Under the pieces are notes generated by a model. It was not told the DNA's origin and did not search any database. It saw only the letters and a program-made list of their open reading frames with translations. A stretch of DNA of 64,000 bases from Paracoccus homiensis (lineage in GTDB: Bacteria; Pseudomonadota; Alphaproteobacteria; Rhodobacterales; Rhodobacteraceae): positions 1-64,000 of the forward strand of contig NZ_FOHO01000001.1 in NCBI RefSeq assembly GCF_900111675.1, written 5' to 3'. Numbering within the stretch: the stretch's first letter is position 1; each line of letters begins with the position of its first letter. Made by a program: the position numbers and the translations under genes. This document shows, piece by piece, positions 17,920 to 26,934 of this stretch.

Positions 17920-19236
17920 TCAACCGCCGCGCTTCAGACGCTGCGACACGAACCAGTCCAGGCGCTTTTTCAGTTCTCGCTCGAAGCCCCGTTCGACCGG
18001 CGCGTAAAGCACCGGGCGCTTCATCTCGTCGGGGAAATAGTTCTGCCCGCTGAACCCGTCCTCGGCGTCGTGATCATAGGCATAGCCCGCGCCATATCCC
18101 TGTTCCTTCATCATCCTGGTGGGGGCGTTCAGGATATGGGCCGGCGGCATCAGGCTGCCGGTGCGCCGCGCCTCGGCCCGCGCGGCCTTATAGGCGACAT
18201 AGCCCGCGTTCGATTTCGGCGCCAACGCCAGATAGATCACGGCCTGCGCCAGTGCCAGTTCACCTTCGGGGCTGCCCAGGCGTTCATACAGCGCCCAGGC
18301 ATCCAGACAGTGGCGCTGCGCCGCGGGGTCGGCCAGGCCGATATCCTCGACCGCCATACGGGTGATGCGCCGCGCCAGATAGCGCGGATCCTCGCCGCCC
18401 TCCAGCATCCGGCCCAACCAATAGACCGCGGCGTCGGGATCGCTGCCGCGCACGGATTTATGCAGCGCCGAGATCAGGTTGTAATGTTCATCGCCCGATT
18501 TGTCGTATTTCGCCGCCCGCCGCATCAGGCGGGTCGCCATCGCCTGCGCATCGACCGGGGCGGTGGTTTTCCAGGCCGCGACCTGCTCGATCAGGTTCAG
18601 CGCCGCGCGGCCATCGCCATCGGCCATTTCCAGCAGCGCCTCGCGGGCGTCGGCGGTCAGGGGCAGCTTGCGCCCAAGATCCTGTTCGGCACGCTGCGCC
18701 AGCCGTTCCAGATCCTTCAGGCCCAGCCGTTCAAGCACGATGACCTGCGCGCGCGACATGACTGCGGCGTTCAACTCGAACGACGGGTTTTCGGTCGTCG
18801 CTCCGACCAGCAGGATGGTCCCGTCTTCCATATGCGGCAGAAAGCTGTCCTGTTGGGCCTTGTTGAAACGGTGGATCTCATCGACGAACAGCAGGGTGCC
18901 GCGCCCCTGCTGGCGGCGTAGCTTGGCCGCATCGAATACCTTGCGCAGTTCGGGAACGCCGGAAAAGATCGCGCTGATCTGGACGAAGGACAGATCCGTC
19001 TCGTCGGCCAGAAGGCGGGCGATGGTTGTCTTGCCCACGCCGGGCGGTCCCCACAGGATCAGCGACGACAGGCTGCCTGCATCCAGCATCGAGCCAAGGG
19101 GCCCATCGGAACCAAGAACCCTGTCCTGACCGATCACATCCGACAGCCTTGCGGGTCGGATGCGATCAGCCAAGGGCCGCACCGCCGGTGGCGGCGGGGC
19201 GTTTGAATCAGAAGGGGTATCGAACAAATCGGCCAT
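17920..19236 (-). CDS. rarA: Replication-associated recombination protein RarA (MgsA)
   Basis: This 438-residue AAA+ clamp-loader-like ATPase acts at stalled replication forks. Walker A is GPPGVGKTT (about residues 63-71), Walker B is LLFVDEIHRFNKAQQD, sensor 1 is VGATTENPSFELN, and the C-terminal oligomerisation region contains KDEQGYGAGYAYDH-like residues. It heads the operon leading into crcB. The divergent side faces luxI with a short gap. Confidence 0.95.
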   Translation of the reverse strand: MADLFDTPSDSNAPPPPAVRPLADRIRPARLSDVIGQDRVLGSDGPLGSMLDAGSLSSLILWGPPGVGKTTIARLLADETDLSFVQISAIFSGVPELRKVFDAAKLRRQQGRGTLLFVDEIHRFNKAQQDSFLPHMEDGTILLVGATTENPSFELNAAVMSRAQVIVLERLGLKDLERLAQRAEQDLGRKLPLTADAREALLEMADGDGRAALNLIEQVAAWKTTAPVDAQAMATRLMRRAAKYDKSGDEHYNLISALHKSVRGSDPDAAVYWLGRMLEGGEDPRYLARRITRMAVEDIGLADPAAQRHCLDAWALYERLGSPEGELALAQAVIYLALAPKSNAGYVAYKAARAEARRTGSLMPPAHILNAPTRMMKEQGYGAGYAYDHDAEDGFSGQNYFPDEMKRPVLYAPVERGFERELKKRLDWFVSQRLKRGG

Positions 19237-19298
19237 GTCGGCGGCATTCTAAGCCGCGTGGACAGGCGCGAACAGCCCCCTTCGCCCGACCGGCCCGG

Positions 19299-19889
19299 TC
19301 AGTGCATCTTCGGAGCCAGATCGATCGAAACGCACTGGAATTCGCCGTCATCGATCCACATGACCCGGCCGATGGCCTCGGCGTCCAGACCGCAGCGTCC
19401 GTACCAGCGTGGCCAGCTGGCCCCGGTCAGCGCGATCAGCTTGGTCGCGCCCAGTTCACGGGCCGAACCGGTCATCGCCTCGACCATCTTGAAATGGACC
19501 TTGCGGCGGTACATCTGCGGGATCGAATGGCTGACGAACACGCGCGAGCATTCCCAGACATTCTCATCGACCGGGGCGGATTCGAACAACAGGTCCTGCG
19601 GGATCGAACCGCCAAGGATACCGGTCTGCGCATCGCGGATCATGTAGCTGTAGATGCCGCAGCGCGCCGTGGTCGGCGTCAGGCGGAACCCGGCCAGAAC
19701 CTCGCCCTTGTCGTGAACCGCAATCCAGCGGCTTTGCGGTGTGTCATACTGGTCGAACTCCATGTCATCCGCCTCGGGCAGATCCCAGTTCTTCTGGATG
19801 ATGAAGCTCTGCTTGCGGGCGCGAAACAGATTTGCGAACAGCTCGCCATGGTTGTGGAGGTTGGCGAAGGAAAGAGTGGTCGTCTGCAT
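19299..19889 (-). CDS. LuxI-family acyl-homoserine-lactone synthase
   Basis: This 196-residue enzyme makes an AHL signal from S-adenosylmethionine and an acyl donor. Conserved residues of the family are visible: Arg and Phe in FRARKQSF, Trp in QKNWDLP, the Asp pair in EFDQYD, Arg in GFRLTPT, and Glu/Arg in WECSRVFV. The ATG at 19889 has AGGAG 8 bp upstream; the longer frame is rejected. It follows a luxR gene on the same strand after 63 bp that contain an inverted repeat. The acyl chain produced cannot be read from sequence. Confidence 0.95.
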   Translation of the reverse strand: MQTTTLSFANLHNHGELFANLFRARKQSFIIQKNWDLPEADDMEFDQYDTPQSRWIAVHDKGEVLAGFRLTPTTARCGIYSYMIRDAQTGILGGSIPQDLLFESAPVDENVWECSRVFVSHSIPQMYRRKVHFKMVEAMTGSARELGATKLIALTGASWPRWYGRCGLDAEAIGRVMWIDDGEFQCVSIDLAPKMH

Positions 19890-19906
19890 TTTCTTACTCC
19901 TGGGGT

Positions 19907-19931
19907 GTGAGGTGACCCCCCACTGCCTCAC
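19907..19931. promoter_or_regulatory. Inverted repeat in luxR-luxI spacer
   Basis: GTGAGG (19907-19912) and CCTCAC (19926-19931) form a 6-bp inverted repeat with a 13-bp spacer directly upstream of the luxI ribosome site. It does not match the classical 20-bp lux box. It could be a diverged LuxR operator or an mRNA hairpin near the luxI start. Confidence 0.35.
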
Positions 19932-19952
19932 GGTTCCCCTGGGCGACGGCCC

Positions 19953-20564
19953 TTACAGCAGACGGTATTCCTTGGCGCGCTGAAGTGCCTCGGCTGTGGT
20001 TCTGGCCATCAGGCGCTCTCGAACCGAAATCAGTCGTGCTTTGAAGGCACTTTCAGTGATACCAAGTTTCGCGGCTGCCGCTGCGTGGCGGTCGCCCTCC
20101 GCGATGCAACGAAGGGCTTCTTTCTGAGCCTTTGTCAGGCTCGCCGGCGGCTCGGTAATCTCATGGAGCCGACGTACGGTGGTCGAGATCTCGTCGATCT
20201 CGTCATCGGTGAATTCGCGTTCGCCATGCGCAAAGCTGGCGATGGTGCGCGACGCGATCGGCCCATGCGCCACGGTCAGACCAAAGGTCAGCCCGTGACT
20301 GGCCGCATCTTTCAGAATGTTGAACGGGTCCGGAACCGGCAGCGACGACCAGCGGCAGGCACCGGTGGTCGAGAACCCCCAGGCGATTGTGGGGTCTCGT
20401 AACGCATATCCGTTCTGTGAGTAATATTCCGACCACTCCTCAGCATATGTCTGGAACTGCATCAACGGAGCAGCAAAGCGAATGTGCAGGGCCGCAAAGT
20501 AGCCAGCCGGGGCAAGTTTCCCCAGCTTACGCAGTGCGGCATTGATATCGGCGCGTGATGACAT
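19953..20564 (-). CDS. LuxR-family quorum-sensing transcriptional regulator
   Basis: This 203-residue regulator is shorter than typical LuxR proteins (about 240). The autoinducer-binding domain keeps the invariant ligand residues in canonical spacing: W and Y in EEWSEYY, D and P in LRDPT, and W in ACRW. The C-terminal HTH (about 140-200) has LTKAQKEALRCIAEG and KLGITESAFKARL. Here the common TVxxH recognition-helix pattern is replaced by AFKAR. No Shine-Dalgarno site precedes the ATG, and a promoter ends only about 6 bp upstream, suggesting a leaderless mRNA. Its partner is the luxI gene immediately downstream. Confidence 0.92.
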   Translation of the reverse strand: MSSRADINAALRKLGKLAPAGYFAALHIRFAAPLMQFQTYAEEWSEYYSQNGYALRDPTIAWGFSTTGACRWSSLPVPDPFNILKDAASHGLTFGLTVAHGPIASRTIASFAHGEREFTDDEIDEISTTVRRLHEITEPPASLTKAQKEALRCIAEGDRHAAAAAKLGITESAFKARLISVRERLMARTTAEALQRAKEYRLL

Positions 20565-20569
20565 GACTT

Positions 20570-20598
20570 TTTAGACAAATTGTTTTCAACTCGGTCAA
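20570..20598 (-). promoter_or_regulatory. Predicted luxR promoter (near-leaderless)
   Basis: Reverse-strand TTGACC (20598-20593) and TCTAAA (20575-20570) are exactly 17 bp apart. The -10 ends 5 bp before the luxR ATG, so the start of transcription would fall on or beside the start codon. The surrounding 100 bp are notably AT-rich for this genome. Confidence 0.5.
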
Positions 20599-20663
20599 CG
20601 CTCAAAGTAATATTGGAGAGTTCTACTTGCTAGATAGTTAATGACGTCGGGAATTTTCGTGCG

Positions 20664-20867
20664 ATGCAGAAAAAATACCGTCTTGACGCACTACCCTCGC
20701 AAATCCGCCAGGAAATACACGCAATAGCTGAGCTTGGTGCCCTGACACCAGAGGATGTGGCCTGCCTGACCGCGGCCCTGACGCAACGTATGTCGGCGTC
20801 CCGCGACGGCATTTCTGCGATGCAGCATAAAGAAAAAGCCCCGCTGCCCTTAGGGCAACGAGGCTGA
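20664..20867 (+). CDS. Possible small hypothetical protein
   Basis: An open frame of 67 codons is divergent from luxR. The first 50 residues look protein-like and helical (LPSQIRQEIHAIAELGAL, LTPEDVACLTAALTQRM). The last dozen codons are made of the rplQ terminator on the other strand, which argues against a full-length gene. No good ribosome site precedes the ATG. I recognise no family. It occupies the 330-bp region between luxR and rplQ, which otherwise holds only the luxR promoter and the rplQ terminator. Confidence 0.3.
   Translation: MQKKYRLDALPSQIRQEIHAIAELGALTPEDVACLTAALTQRMSASRDGISAMQHKEKAPLPLGQRG
20831..20864 (-). terminator. Terminator of the ribosomal/rpoA operon
   Basis: Read on the reverse strand, AGCCTCGTTGCCCT pairs imperfectly with AGGGCAGCGGGGCT and runs into TTTTTCTTT. 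It lies about 30 bp after the rplQ stop and marks the end of the rplO-rplQ cluster. Confidence 0.75.
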
Positions 20868-20894
20868 TGATTCGCCTTTAGGGCGGAAAGGCGA

Positions 20895-21320
20895 TCAGGC
20901 GTCCTGATCGGCCTCTGCTTCGGCGTCCAGACGGGCGCGGTCAGCAGCACCCTTGGCCGAGGTGTCGCGGTCGACCAGCTCGATGATTGCCATCGGTGCC
21001 ATGTCGCCATAACGGAAACCGGCTTTCAGGACGCGAACATAGCCGCCCTGACGGTCTTTGTAACGCTCGCCCAGAACCTCGAACAGCTTGGCGACATGCT
21101 GGTCCTGCTTCAGCTGGGCAGCGGCCTGACGGCGAGCGTGCAGATCGCCGCGCTTTGCCAGGGTGATCAGCTTTTCGACGATCGGACGCAGTTCCTTTGC
21201 CTTGGGCAGGGTCGTCTTGATCTGCTCGTGCTCGATCAGCGAACCAGCCATGTTGGCGAACAGGGCCTTGCGGTGTTCGTGGGTACGGTTAAGGCGGCGA
21301 TAGCCACGTGCGTGACGCAT
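20895..21320 (-). CDS. rplQ: 50S ribosomal protein L17
   Basis: The N-terminus [20 protein letters not shown] and the [23 protein letters not shown] segment are diagnostic for bL17. At 141 residues it has an Ala/Asp/Glu-rich C-terminal tail (AEAEADQDA) beyond the conserved domain, as in other Rhodobacteraceae. A GGAGAAAC site precedes the ATG. It is the last gene of the alpha-type cluster, after rpoA. Confidence 0.97.
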   Translation of the reverse strand: MRHARGYRRLNRTHEHRKALFANMAGSLIEHEQIKTTLPKAKELRPIVEKLITLAKRGDLHARRQAAAQLKQDQHVAKLFEVLGERYKDRQGGYVRVLKAGFRYGDMAPMAIIELVDRDTSAKGAADRARLDAEAEADQDA

Positions 21321-21431
21321 GATGTTTCTCCTTTGACGTCTTTTGCTTTGTCTGGCGGCCCATGCGTGCGGACCGCTCTCCTTGGGGCGGAATGCCCGGT
21401 GTGGCGGGGACCGAAGCCCCCGACCGAATTC

Positions 21432-22448
21432 TTAGAACTGGTCGTCGAAACGCTTGGCCAGATCCTCGATGTTTTCCGGCGGCCAATCGACGACATCCAT
21501 GCCCAGGTGCAGGCCCATGCCCGACAGGACTTCCTTGATCTCGTTCAGCGACTTGCGGCCGAAGTTCGGGGTGCGCAGCATCTCGGCTTCGGTTTTCTGG
21601 ATCAGATCGCCGATATAGACGATGTTGTCGTTCTTCAGGCAGTTTGCCGAACGGACCGACAGTTCCAGCTCGTCGACCTTTTTCAGAAGGCGCGGATCGA
21701 ATTCCAGGCCGTCGTCACTGTCCTGACGGCTGGCCGATTCCGGCTCGTCGAAGTTCACGAAGACCGACAGCTGGTCCTGAACGATGCGGGCAGCGAAGGC
21801 CACGGCATCTTCCGGGGTCAGCGAACCGTCGGTTTCGATCTTCATGGTCAGCTTGTCATAGTCCAGAACCTGACCTTCGCGGGTCGGGGTGACTTCGTAG
21901 CTGACGCGCTTGACCGGCGAGAAGATGGCGTCGATCGGAATCAGGCCGATCGGGGCATCCTCGGGACGGTTGCGATCCGCCGCGACATAGCCCTTGCCGG
22001 TTGCAACGGTCAGTTCCATGTTCAGGTCGGCGCCGTCGTCCAGATGGCAGATCACGTGATCGCGGTTCAGAACGGTGATGCCTGCGGTTTCCTGAATGTC
22101 GCCGGCCTTCACCTCGCCCGGACCTTTGGCGGCCAGGGTCAGGCGCTTGGGGCCTTCGACGTCCATCTTCAGGGTCACGCCCTTCAGGTTCAGGACGATA
22201 TCGGTCACGTCCTCGCGGACACCGGCAACGCTGCTGAATTCATGCAGCACGTTGTCGATCTGGACCGAGGTGATGGCACCGCCCTGCAGCGACGACATCA
22301 GCACGCGGCGCAGCGCGTTGCCAAGCGTCAGACCGAAGCCGCGTTCCAGCGGTTCGGCGACCAGCGTCGCGGTGCGGGTCGCATCGGCGCCCGGCTTGAC
22401 GACCAGCTGCGTCGGCTTGATCAGGTCGGCCCAATTCTTGTGGATCAT
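21432..22448 (-). CDS. rpoA: RNA polymerase subunit alpha
   Basis: This 338-residue subunit nucleates core polymerase assembly and contacts activators and UP elements. The N-terminal assembly domain contains [20 protein letters not shown] and the NVEGP-type dimer region. The C-terminal domain (about 250-320) contains [21 protein letters not shown] and the [20 protein letters not shown] helix-hairpin. A GGAGG site precedes the ATG. It sits between rpsK and rplQ in the usual order; rpsD is absent from the cluster, as is common in alphaproteobacteria. Confidence 0.98.
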   Translation of the reverse strand: MIHKNWADLIKPTQLVVKPGADATRTATLVAEPLERGFGLTLGNALRRVLMSSLQGGAITSVQIDNVLHEFSSVAGVREDVTDIVLNLKGVTLKMDVEGPKRLTLAAKGPGEVKAGDIQETAGITVLNRDHVICHLDDGADLNMELTVATGKGYVAADRNRPEDAPIGLIPIDAIFSPVKRVSYEVTPTREGQVLDYDKLTMKIETDGSLTPEDAVAFAARIVQDQLSVFVNFDEPESASRQDSDDGLEFDPRLLKKVDELELSVRSANCLKNDNIVYIGDLIQKTEAEMLRTPNFGRKSLNEIKEVLSGMGLHLGMDVVDWPPENIEDLAKRFDDQF

Positions 22449-22563
22449 GGATGGTCCTCCATACTTGTTTCCGACCCATGACCAAGACCGGAAACGCCCG
22501 AGGGTAGATGCGAAAAGTCCGAACCGCGCGAAAGTCGCGCGGTCCGGTTAGCTTGATCCAGGA

Positions 22564-22953
22564 TCAGACGCGGCGACGCTTGGGCGGGCGGCAGCCGTTA
22601 TGGGCAATCGGCGTCACGTCACGGATGGCGGTGATGTTGAAGCCGACGGCAGCCAGCGCGCGCAGCGCCGATTCACGGCCCGAACCGGGACCCTGAACTT
22701 CGACTTCCAGCGTCTTCACGCCATGTTCCTGCGCCTTGCGGCCTGCATCTTCTGCAGCCATCTGAGCGGCGTAGGGGGTCGATTTCCGCGAACCCTTGAA
22801 GCCCATGGTGCCGGCCGACGACCACGAGATCGCGTTGCCCTGCACGTCCGAGATCAGGATCTTGGTGTTGTTGAAGCTCGAGTTCACATGCGCAACGCCA
22901 GCGGCGATGTTCTTGCGCTCTTTACGCTTCATGCGAGTCTTATCGCGTGCCAT
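22564..22953 (-). CDS. rpsK: 30S ribosomal protein S11
   Basis: This 129-residue uS11 lies on the platform of the small subunit. It shows [18 protein letters not shown], the [14 protein letters not shown] loop, [16 protein letters not shown] and the typical C-terminal [15 protein letters not shown]. It follows rpsM by 12 bp. Confidence 0.98.
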   Translation of the reverse strand: MARDKTRMKRKERKNIAAGVAHVNSSFNNTKILISDVQGNAISWSSAGTMGFKGSRKSTPYAAQMAAEDAGRKAQEHGVKTLEVEVQGPGSGRESALRALAAVGFNITAIRDVTPIAHNGCRPPKRRRV

Positions 22954-22965
22954 GTCCGTTCCCCC

Positions 22966-23334
22966 TTACTTCTTCTTGCCGGCGATCGGCTTCGCCGGGC
23001 CCTTGCGGGTGCGGGCATTGGTGTGGGTGCGCTGACCGCGGACCGGCAGGCCACGACGGTGACGCAGACCGCGATAGGAACCCAGGTCCATCATGCGCTT
23101 AACGTTCATCTGAACTTCGCGGCGCAGGTCGCCTTCGACGGTCAGGTTCGCGTCGATATATTCACGCATCTGCAGGACTTCGGCGTCCGACAGTTCGTTC
23201 ACGCGACGGGTGCGATCGATGCCGGTGGCTTCGCAGATCTGTTCTGCGAACATCGGACCGATGCCATGGATATAGGTCAGTGCGATGGGGACACGTTTCC
23301 CCGTCGGAATGTTGACGCCAGCAATACGAGCCAC
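22966..23334 (-). CDS. rpsM: 30S ribosomal protein S13
   Basis: This 122-residue uS13 sits in the head of the small subunit. The N-terminus [20 protein letters not shown] and the basic C-terminal [19 protein letters not shown] segment are diagnostic. Translation starts at GTG (23334-23332) with an AAAGGA site. The leader upstream has a strong hairpin close to the ribosome site. Confidence 0.97.
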   Translation of the reverse strand: MARIAGVNIPTGKRVPIALTYIHGIGPMFAEQICEATGIDRTRRVNELSDAEVLQMREYIDANLTVEGDLRREVQMNVKRMMDLGSYRGLRHRRGLPVRGQRTHTNARTRKGPAKPIAGKKK

Positions 23335-23355
23335 GCGTTATCCTTTTCAAGTTGC

Positions 23356-23381
23356 GGTTCCGTAGCGCCGGAACCTTTTTT
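23356..23381 (+). terminator. Plus-strand terminator-like hairpin in the rpsM leader
   Basis: GGTTCCG (23356-23362) and CGGAACC (23369-23375) pair perfectly with a 6-base loop and are followed by TTTTTT (23376-23381). In the plus direction this is a textbook terminator, although no plus-strand gene lies upstream. In the rpsM message the same hairpin lies 21-40 bases ahead of the GTG start. Confidence 0.6.
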
Positions 23382-23475
23382 CACAACACAAGGCCCGAAA
23401 GCCATGCCTTCGGGCCATCTATGCGACACCCGTATGCCGGGTGATTCTCTTACGAGATGCCGTGATCTAAAGGCA

Positions 23476-23503
23476 GACGCCTGCCCCGTCAAGGGCAGGC
23501 GTC
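23476..23503 (-). terminator. Strong hairpin downstream of adk
   Basis: GACGCCTGCCC (23476-23486) pairs perfectly over 11 bp with GGGCAGGCGTC (23493-23503), about 45 bp after the adk stop. The following reverse-strand T run is short (CCTTTAG), so termination may be partial and allow read-through into rpsM. Confidence 0.6.
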
Positions 23504-23546
23504 GAATTCGTCTTGACAAGGCGCAAAGCGCGCCCGGTCACCGGCC

Positions 23547-24128
23547 TCAGCTTCCAAGAACAGCGCCAATCTGGGCGGCGACCTGATCCATCGCGGCCAT
23601 GCCGTCGACCTGTTGCAAGTCGCCCTTGGCATAGTAGTAGCCAAGCAACGGCGCGGTCTTCTTGTAATATTCGCGCAGACGGTCGGCAAAGACCTCGGGC
23701 GTGTCGTCCTTGCGGACGGGTTCGCCCGCAGCGCGCGAATCCTCGGCGCGTTTCACGATGCGGGCAACCAGCGCCTCGTCATCGACCTTCAGCTCGATCG
23801 CGGCATCCAGCTTCATGCCCATTTCGACCAGAAGATCGCCAAGGGCATCGGCCTGGGCCAGCGTGCGCGGGAAACCGTCGAAGATAAAGCCGTTGCCGCC
23901 TTCTTCCAGTTTCTCGCGGATCAGGCCGATGACGATCTCATCGGTGACCAGTTCGCCGCGGTCCATGACCTCGGCGACACGATTGCCCATTTCGGTGCCC
24001 GAGCTGCGGGCCGCGCGCAGCATGTCGCCGGTCGACAGCTGCACCATGCCCCGCTCTTCCACCAGCTTCTTGGCCTGCGTGCCTTTACCGGCGCCCGGAG
24101 GCCCCAGAAGAATGATATTGATAGCCAT
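23547..24128 (-). CDS. adk: Adenylate kinase
   Basis: This 193-residue enzyme interconverts AMP and ATP with ADP. The P-loop is [10 protein letters not shown] (about residues 9-18), and the AMP site includes STGDMLRAA and DGFPRT. The LID is short, lacking the zinc-binding cysteines of long-form enzymes, which fits the roughly 190-residue length. It follows secY by 38 bp in the standard secY-adk order. Confidence 0.97.
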   Translation of the reverse strand: MAINIILLGPPGAGKGTQAKKLVEERGMVQLSTGDMLRAARSSGTEMGNRVAEVMDRGELVTDEIVIGLIREKLEEGGNGFIFDGFPRTLAQADALGDLLVEMGMKLDAAIELKVDDEALVARIVKRAEDSRAAGEPVRKDDTPEVFADRLREYYKKTAPLLGYYYAKGDLQQVDGMAAMDQVAAQIGAVLGS

Positions 24129-24166
24129 GAAAGCCTGTCCCCCTCGGCTGGCGTTTTTTGTCAGTC

Positions 24167-25537
24167 TCAGCGGCGCGACGGTGCGCGACGCGGCTTTGCG
24201 GTTCCCGGTTTCCGTTTACCACGCAGCTGGGATTTCTCAATCAGACCTTCATACTGATGTGCAAGCAGATGGCTTTGGACCTGATTGATCGTGTCCATCG
24301 TCACCGACACGACGATCAGAACCGAGGTCCCGCCGAAGTAGAAGGGCACCGACCACTGGTGGCGAATGATCTCGGGCAGAAGGCAGACACCCGCCAGATA
24401 GGCCGAGCCGATCACCAGAACGCGGTTCACCACATAGTCCAGATATTCTTCGGTCCGCTTGCCCGGACGGATGCCGGGGACGAAGCCACCCTGATTTTTC
24501 AGGTTGTCGGCCACTTCATCGGATTTGAAGCTGACATTCTGGGTGTAGAAATAGGCGAAGAAAACGATCATGCCCGCGAAGAACAGCAGGTAAAGCGGCT
24601 GCCCCGGACCGAAATAGGCCAGAATGGTCGACATGATCGGGCCGGTCTGGTTCCCCGAGAAGGTCGAGATCGTCACCGGCAGCAGCAGCAGCGAGCTGGC
24701 AAAGATCGCCGGGATGACGCCCGCCGGGTTCACCTTGATCGGCAGGTGGCTGGACTGGCCGTCATAGACCTTCATGCCGACCTGACGCCGCGGGTACTGA
24801 ATGCGGATCTTGCGCAGCGCGCGTTCCATGAACACCACGAAGGCGATCACCGCGACGACCATCACCACCACGCCCAGGATCACCGGGGTCGAGATCGCGC
24901 CGGAACGACCCTGCGCAAAGAAATTCGCCAGTGCCGCCGGAATTTCGGCCACGATGCCCACGAAGATGATCAGCGAAATGCCGTTGCCGATACCGCGTGC
25001 GGTGATCTGCTCACCCAGCCACATCAGGAACATGGTGCCGCCGACCAGCGTGATCACCACGGATGCCTGGAAGAACAGGCCGGGCGTATGCGCCAGACCG
25101 CCGGCTTCCAGGCTGCGGGCCAGACCATAGGCCTGGAACAGCGCCAGCAGAACCGTGCCATAGCGGGTATACTGGTTGATCTTTTTGCGGCCCTGCTCGC
25201 CCTCTTTCTTCAGCTGCTCCAGCGAAGGCACCATCGAGGCCAGAAGCTGCACGATGATCGAGGCGCTGATATAGGGCATGATCCCCAGCGCGAACACGCC
25301 CATGCGCCCCAGCGCACCGCCGGTGAACATCGACAGAATGCCGCCGATCCCCGCCTGGGCCTGTTCCATGAAGTTGCGAAGCGCCGCGCCGTCGATCCCC
25401 GGCACCGGGATATAGGTCCCGAGGCGATAGATGATCAGCAGCCCGATCGTGAACCAGATCCGCTGGCGAAGTTCCGTGGCCTTGCCGAGCGCCCCCCAAG
25501 AGAGGTTCGCGGCCATCTGTTCTGCGGCTGACGCCAT
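24167..25537 (-). CDS. secY: Preprotein translocase subunit SecY
   Basis: This 456-residue protein has ten predicted transmembrane helices and forms the Sec protein-conducting channel. Recognisable parts are [16 protein letters not shown] near the N-terminus, the plug/TM2 region [18 protein letters not shown], and the cytoplasmic loop residues [17 protein letters not shown]. The C-terminal [18 protein letters not shown] segment is also present. The N-terminus [20 protein letters not shown] is typical for the group. Confidence 0.97.
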   Translation of the reverse strand: MASAAEQMAANLSWGALGKATELRQRIWFTIGLLIIYRLGTYIPVPGIDGAALRNFMEQAQAGIGGILSMFTGGALGRMGVFALGIMPYISASIIVQLLASMVPSLEQLKKEGEQGRKKINQYTRYGTVLLALFQAYGLARSLEAGGLAHTPGLFFQASVVITLVGGTMFLMWLGEQITARGIGNGISLIIFVGIVAEIPAALANFFAQGRSGAISTPVILGVVVMVVAVIAFVVFMERALRKIRIQYPRRQVGMKVYDGQSSHLPIKVNPAGVIPAIFASSLLLLPVTISTFSGNQTGPIMSTILAYFGPGQPLYLLFFAGMIVFFAYFYTQNVSFKSDEVADNLKNQGGFVPGIRPGKRTEEYLDYVVNRVLVIGSAYLAGVCLLPEIIRHQWSVPFYFGGTSVLIVVSVTMDTINQVQSHLLAHQYEGLIEKSQLRGKRKPGTAKPRRAPSRR

Positions 25538-25645
25538 ATGTTTCCGTCCCGTGTCATGACAGCGCCGCCGACCCGTTTCCGGGGACCGGCGGCGCCAGGA
25601 AAACCTGTCTGCTATCTATGGGGCGCGGGCGCCCCATTCAACAGC

Positions 25646-26122
25646 TTATTCGGCCGCCGGGGCGGGGGCGGTCACGGTGACCTTGCCGCCTGCTTTTTCG
25701 ACTGCTTCCACAGCCGACTTCGATGCGCCGGCGACGGCGATGTTCAGGGCTGCCTTCAGCTCGCCCTTGCCCAGCAGACGGATACCGTCCAGCTTGCGGC
25801 GAACGACGCCCGATGCGACCAGCGCGTCTTCGGTGACGTCAGCCTTGGCGTCCAGCTTGCCCGCGTCGATGAACGACTGCAGCTGACCCAGATTGACGAC
25901 GGCGAATTTCTTTGCGTTCGGTGCGGTAAAGCCGCGCTTCGGCAGGCGGCGATACAGCGGCATCTGGCCGCCTTCGTAACCGTTCAGCGCAACACCCGAA
26001 CGCGACTTCTGACCTTTGATACCACGGCCAGCGGTCTTACCCTTGCCCGAACCGGGACCACGGGCAACGCGCTTTTTCGTACGGTTCGCGCCTTCGTTGT
26101 CGCGAATTTCATGCAGTTTCAT
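25646..26122 (-). CDS. rplO: 50S ribosomal protein L15
   Basis: This 158-residue uL15 begins [20 protein letters not shown]. The [20 protein letters not shown] segment and the [15 protein letters not shown] motif follow. A GGAGAAGC site precedes the ATG. It is the first gene of the cluster here. The genes that usually precede it (rpsE, rpmD) are not in the window; a divergent secreted-protein gene takes their place. Confidence 0.97.
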   Translation of the reverse strand: MKLHEIRDNEGANRTKKRVARGPGSGKGKTAGRGIKGQKSRSGVALNGYEGGQMPLYRRLPKRGFTAPNAKKFAVVNLGQLQSFIDAGKLDAKADVTEDALVASGVVRRKLDGIRLLGKGELKAALNIAVAGASKSAVEAVEKAGGKVTVTAPAPAAE

Positions 26123-26328
26123 GTCGCTTCTCCTTGGCCGGACGCGCCCCCGAAGCGATACGGGACGGCCACGGCATTTCTTGGTTTGTGAATCGATGCC
26201 CCTTCGGGCACCGCGGGGAATTAGCGGATCGCCCCTTTCGGGTCAAGTCGCGCCACACCTGCTTGTGTCTTGCGTGCGGACGCGCCGTAGCCCAAGGCTG
26301 CGCGTGACACCACTTGCGGCCCCGAACC

Positions 26329-26934
26329 ATGCGCAGCCTTCTGATCCTGTTCCTACTCAGCCTTCTGCCCCAGATCGCCCCGGCATCCCAGCCGGTCCTG
26401 TGTACCGCCCGCATTCAGGGCAAGGACGTCGCCCTTGGCTATGACAAGGACGAAGAGGGGCTAAACCGGAATTTCAGCCGGCGAGAGATCTTTTTCACGA
26501 AATGGGGCCGCGACACATGCCCCAGCTATGTCGTGCTGCGCAGCCTGACGCCGGAACTGACCGACGAACAGCGTCAGCCCTTCTGCCTGCGCCATGACAA
26601 GGACAGCGATTCGATCATCGGCCACGATCTTGGCACGCGCGACGCCTATGGCCGGTGCGAAAAGCCTGCCGGGGCGATCTGTCAGCGGGTGAACCGCACG
26701 ACGGATGCCGCCGTCGCGATATCGGGTGCTGCGGCGCGTGGGGCGATCAAGGGCGTGCAGGCGCTGCCCGACGGGTCGGGCGCGGCGATCATCAGCGGCA
26801 GCAGCGGCTATGTCACGACGGCGCTGACCTCGATCGGCGGGGCGGCCAGCGCGGTCGCGGCCTCGCCTATGCTGTTGGCCGGGGCGACGGTCAGCGTGGT
26901 CGCGGTGGGCGGCACGATCTATGCCTGCCGATAG
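26329..26934 (+). CDS. Hypothetical secreted protein with Gly/Ala-rich hydrophobic C-terminus
   Basis: This protein of about 201 residues is not recognised. A Sec signal peptide is clear (MRSLLILFLLSLLPQIAPAS, about 1-20). The mature N-terminal half is hydrophilic, with cysteines in LCTAR, DTCPS, PFCLRH, GRCEK and AICQR. The last 75 residues are rich in small hydrophobic residues (IISGSSGYVTTALTSIGGAASAVAASPMLL region) and end in YACR. I use the ATG at 26329; a TTG further up is unlikely. The gene lies divergent from rplO, where rpmD/rpsE would be expected, and directly abuts the convergent putative barrel gene. Function unknown; the C-terminus could insert in a membrane. Confidence 0.7.
   Translation: MRSLLILFLLSLLPQIAPASQPVLCTARIQGKDVALGYDKDEEGLNRNFSRREIFFTKWGRDTCPSYVVLRSLTPELTDEQRQPFCLRHDKDSDSIIGHDLGTRDAYGRCEKPAGAICQRVNRTTDAAVAISGAAARGAIKGVQALPDGSGAAIISGSSGYVTTALTSIGGAASAVAASPMLLAGATVSVVAVGGTIYACR

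Noticed and set aside
19890..19952. Canonical 20-bp lux box
   Set aside because: No sequence close to the classical lux-box consensus is present; only the shorter GTGAGG/CCTCAC repeat is reported.
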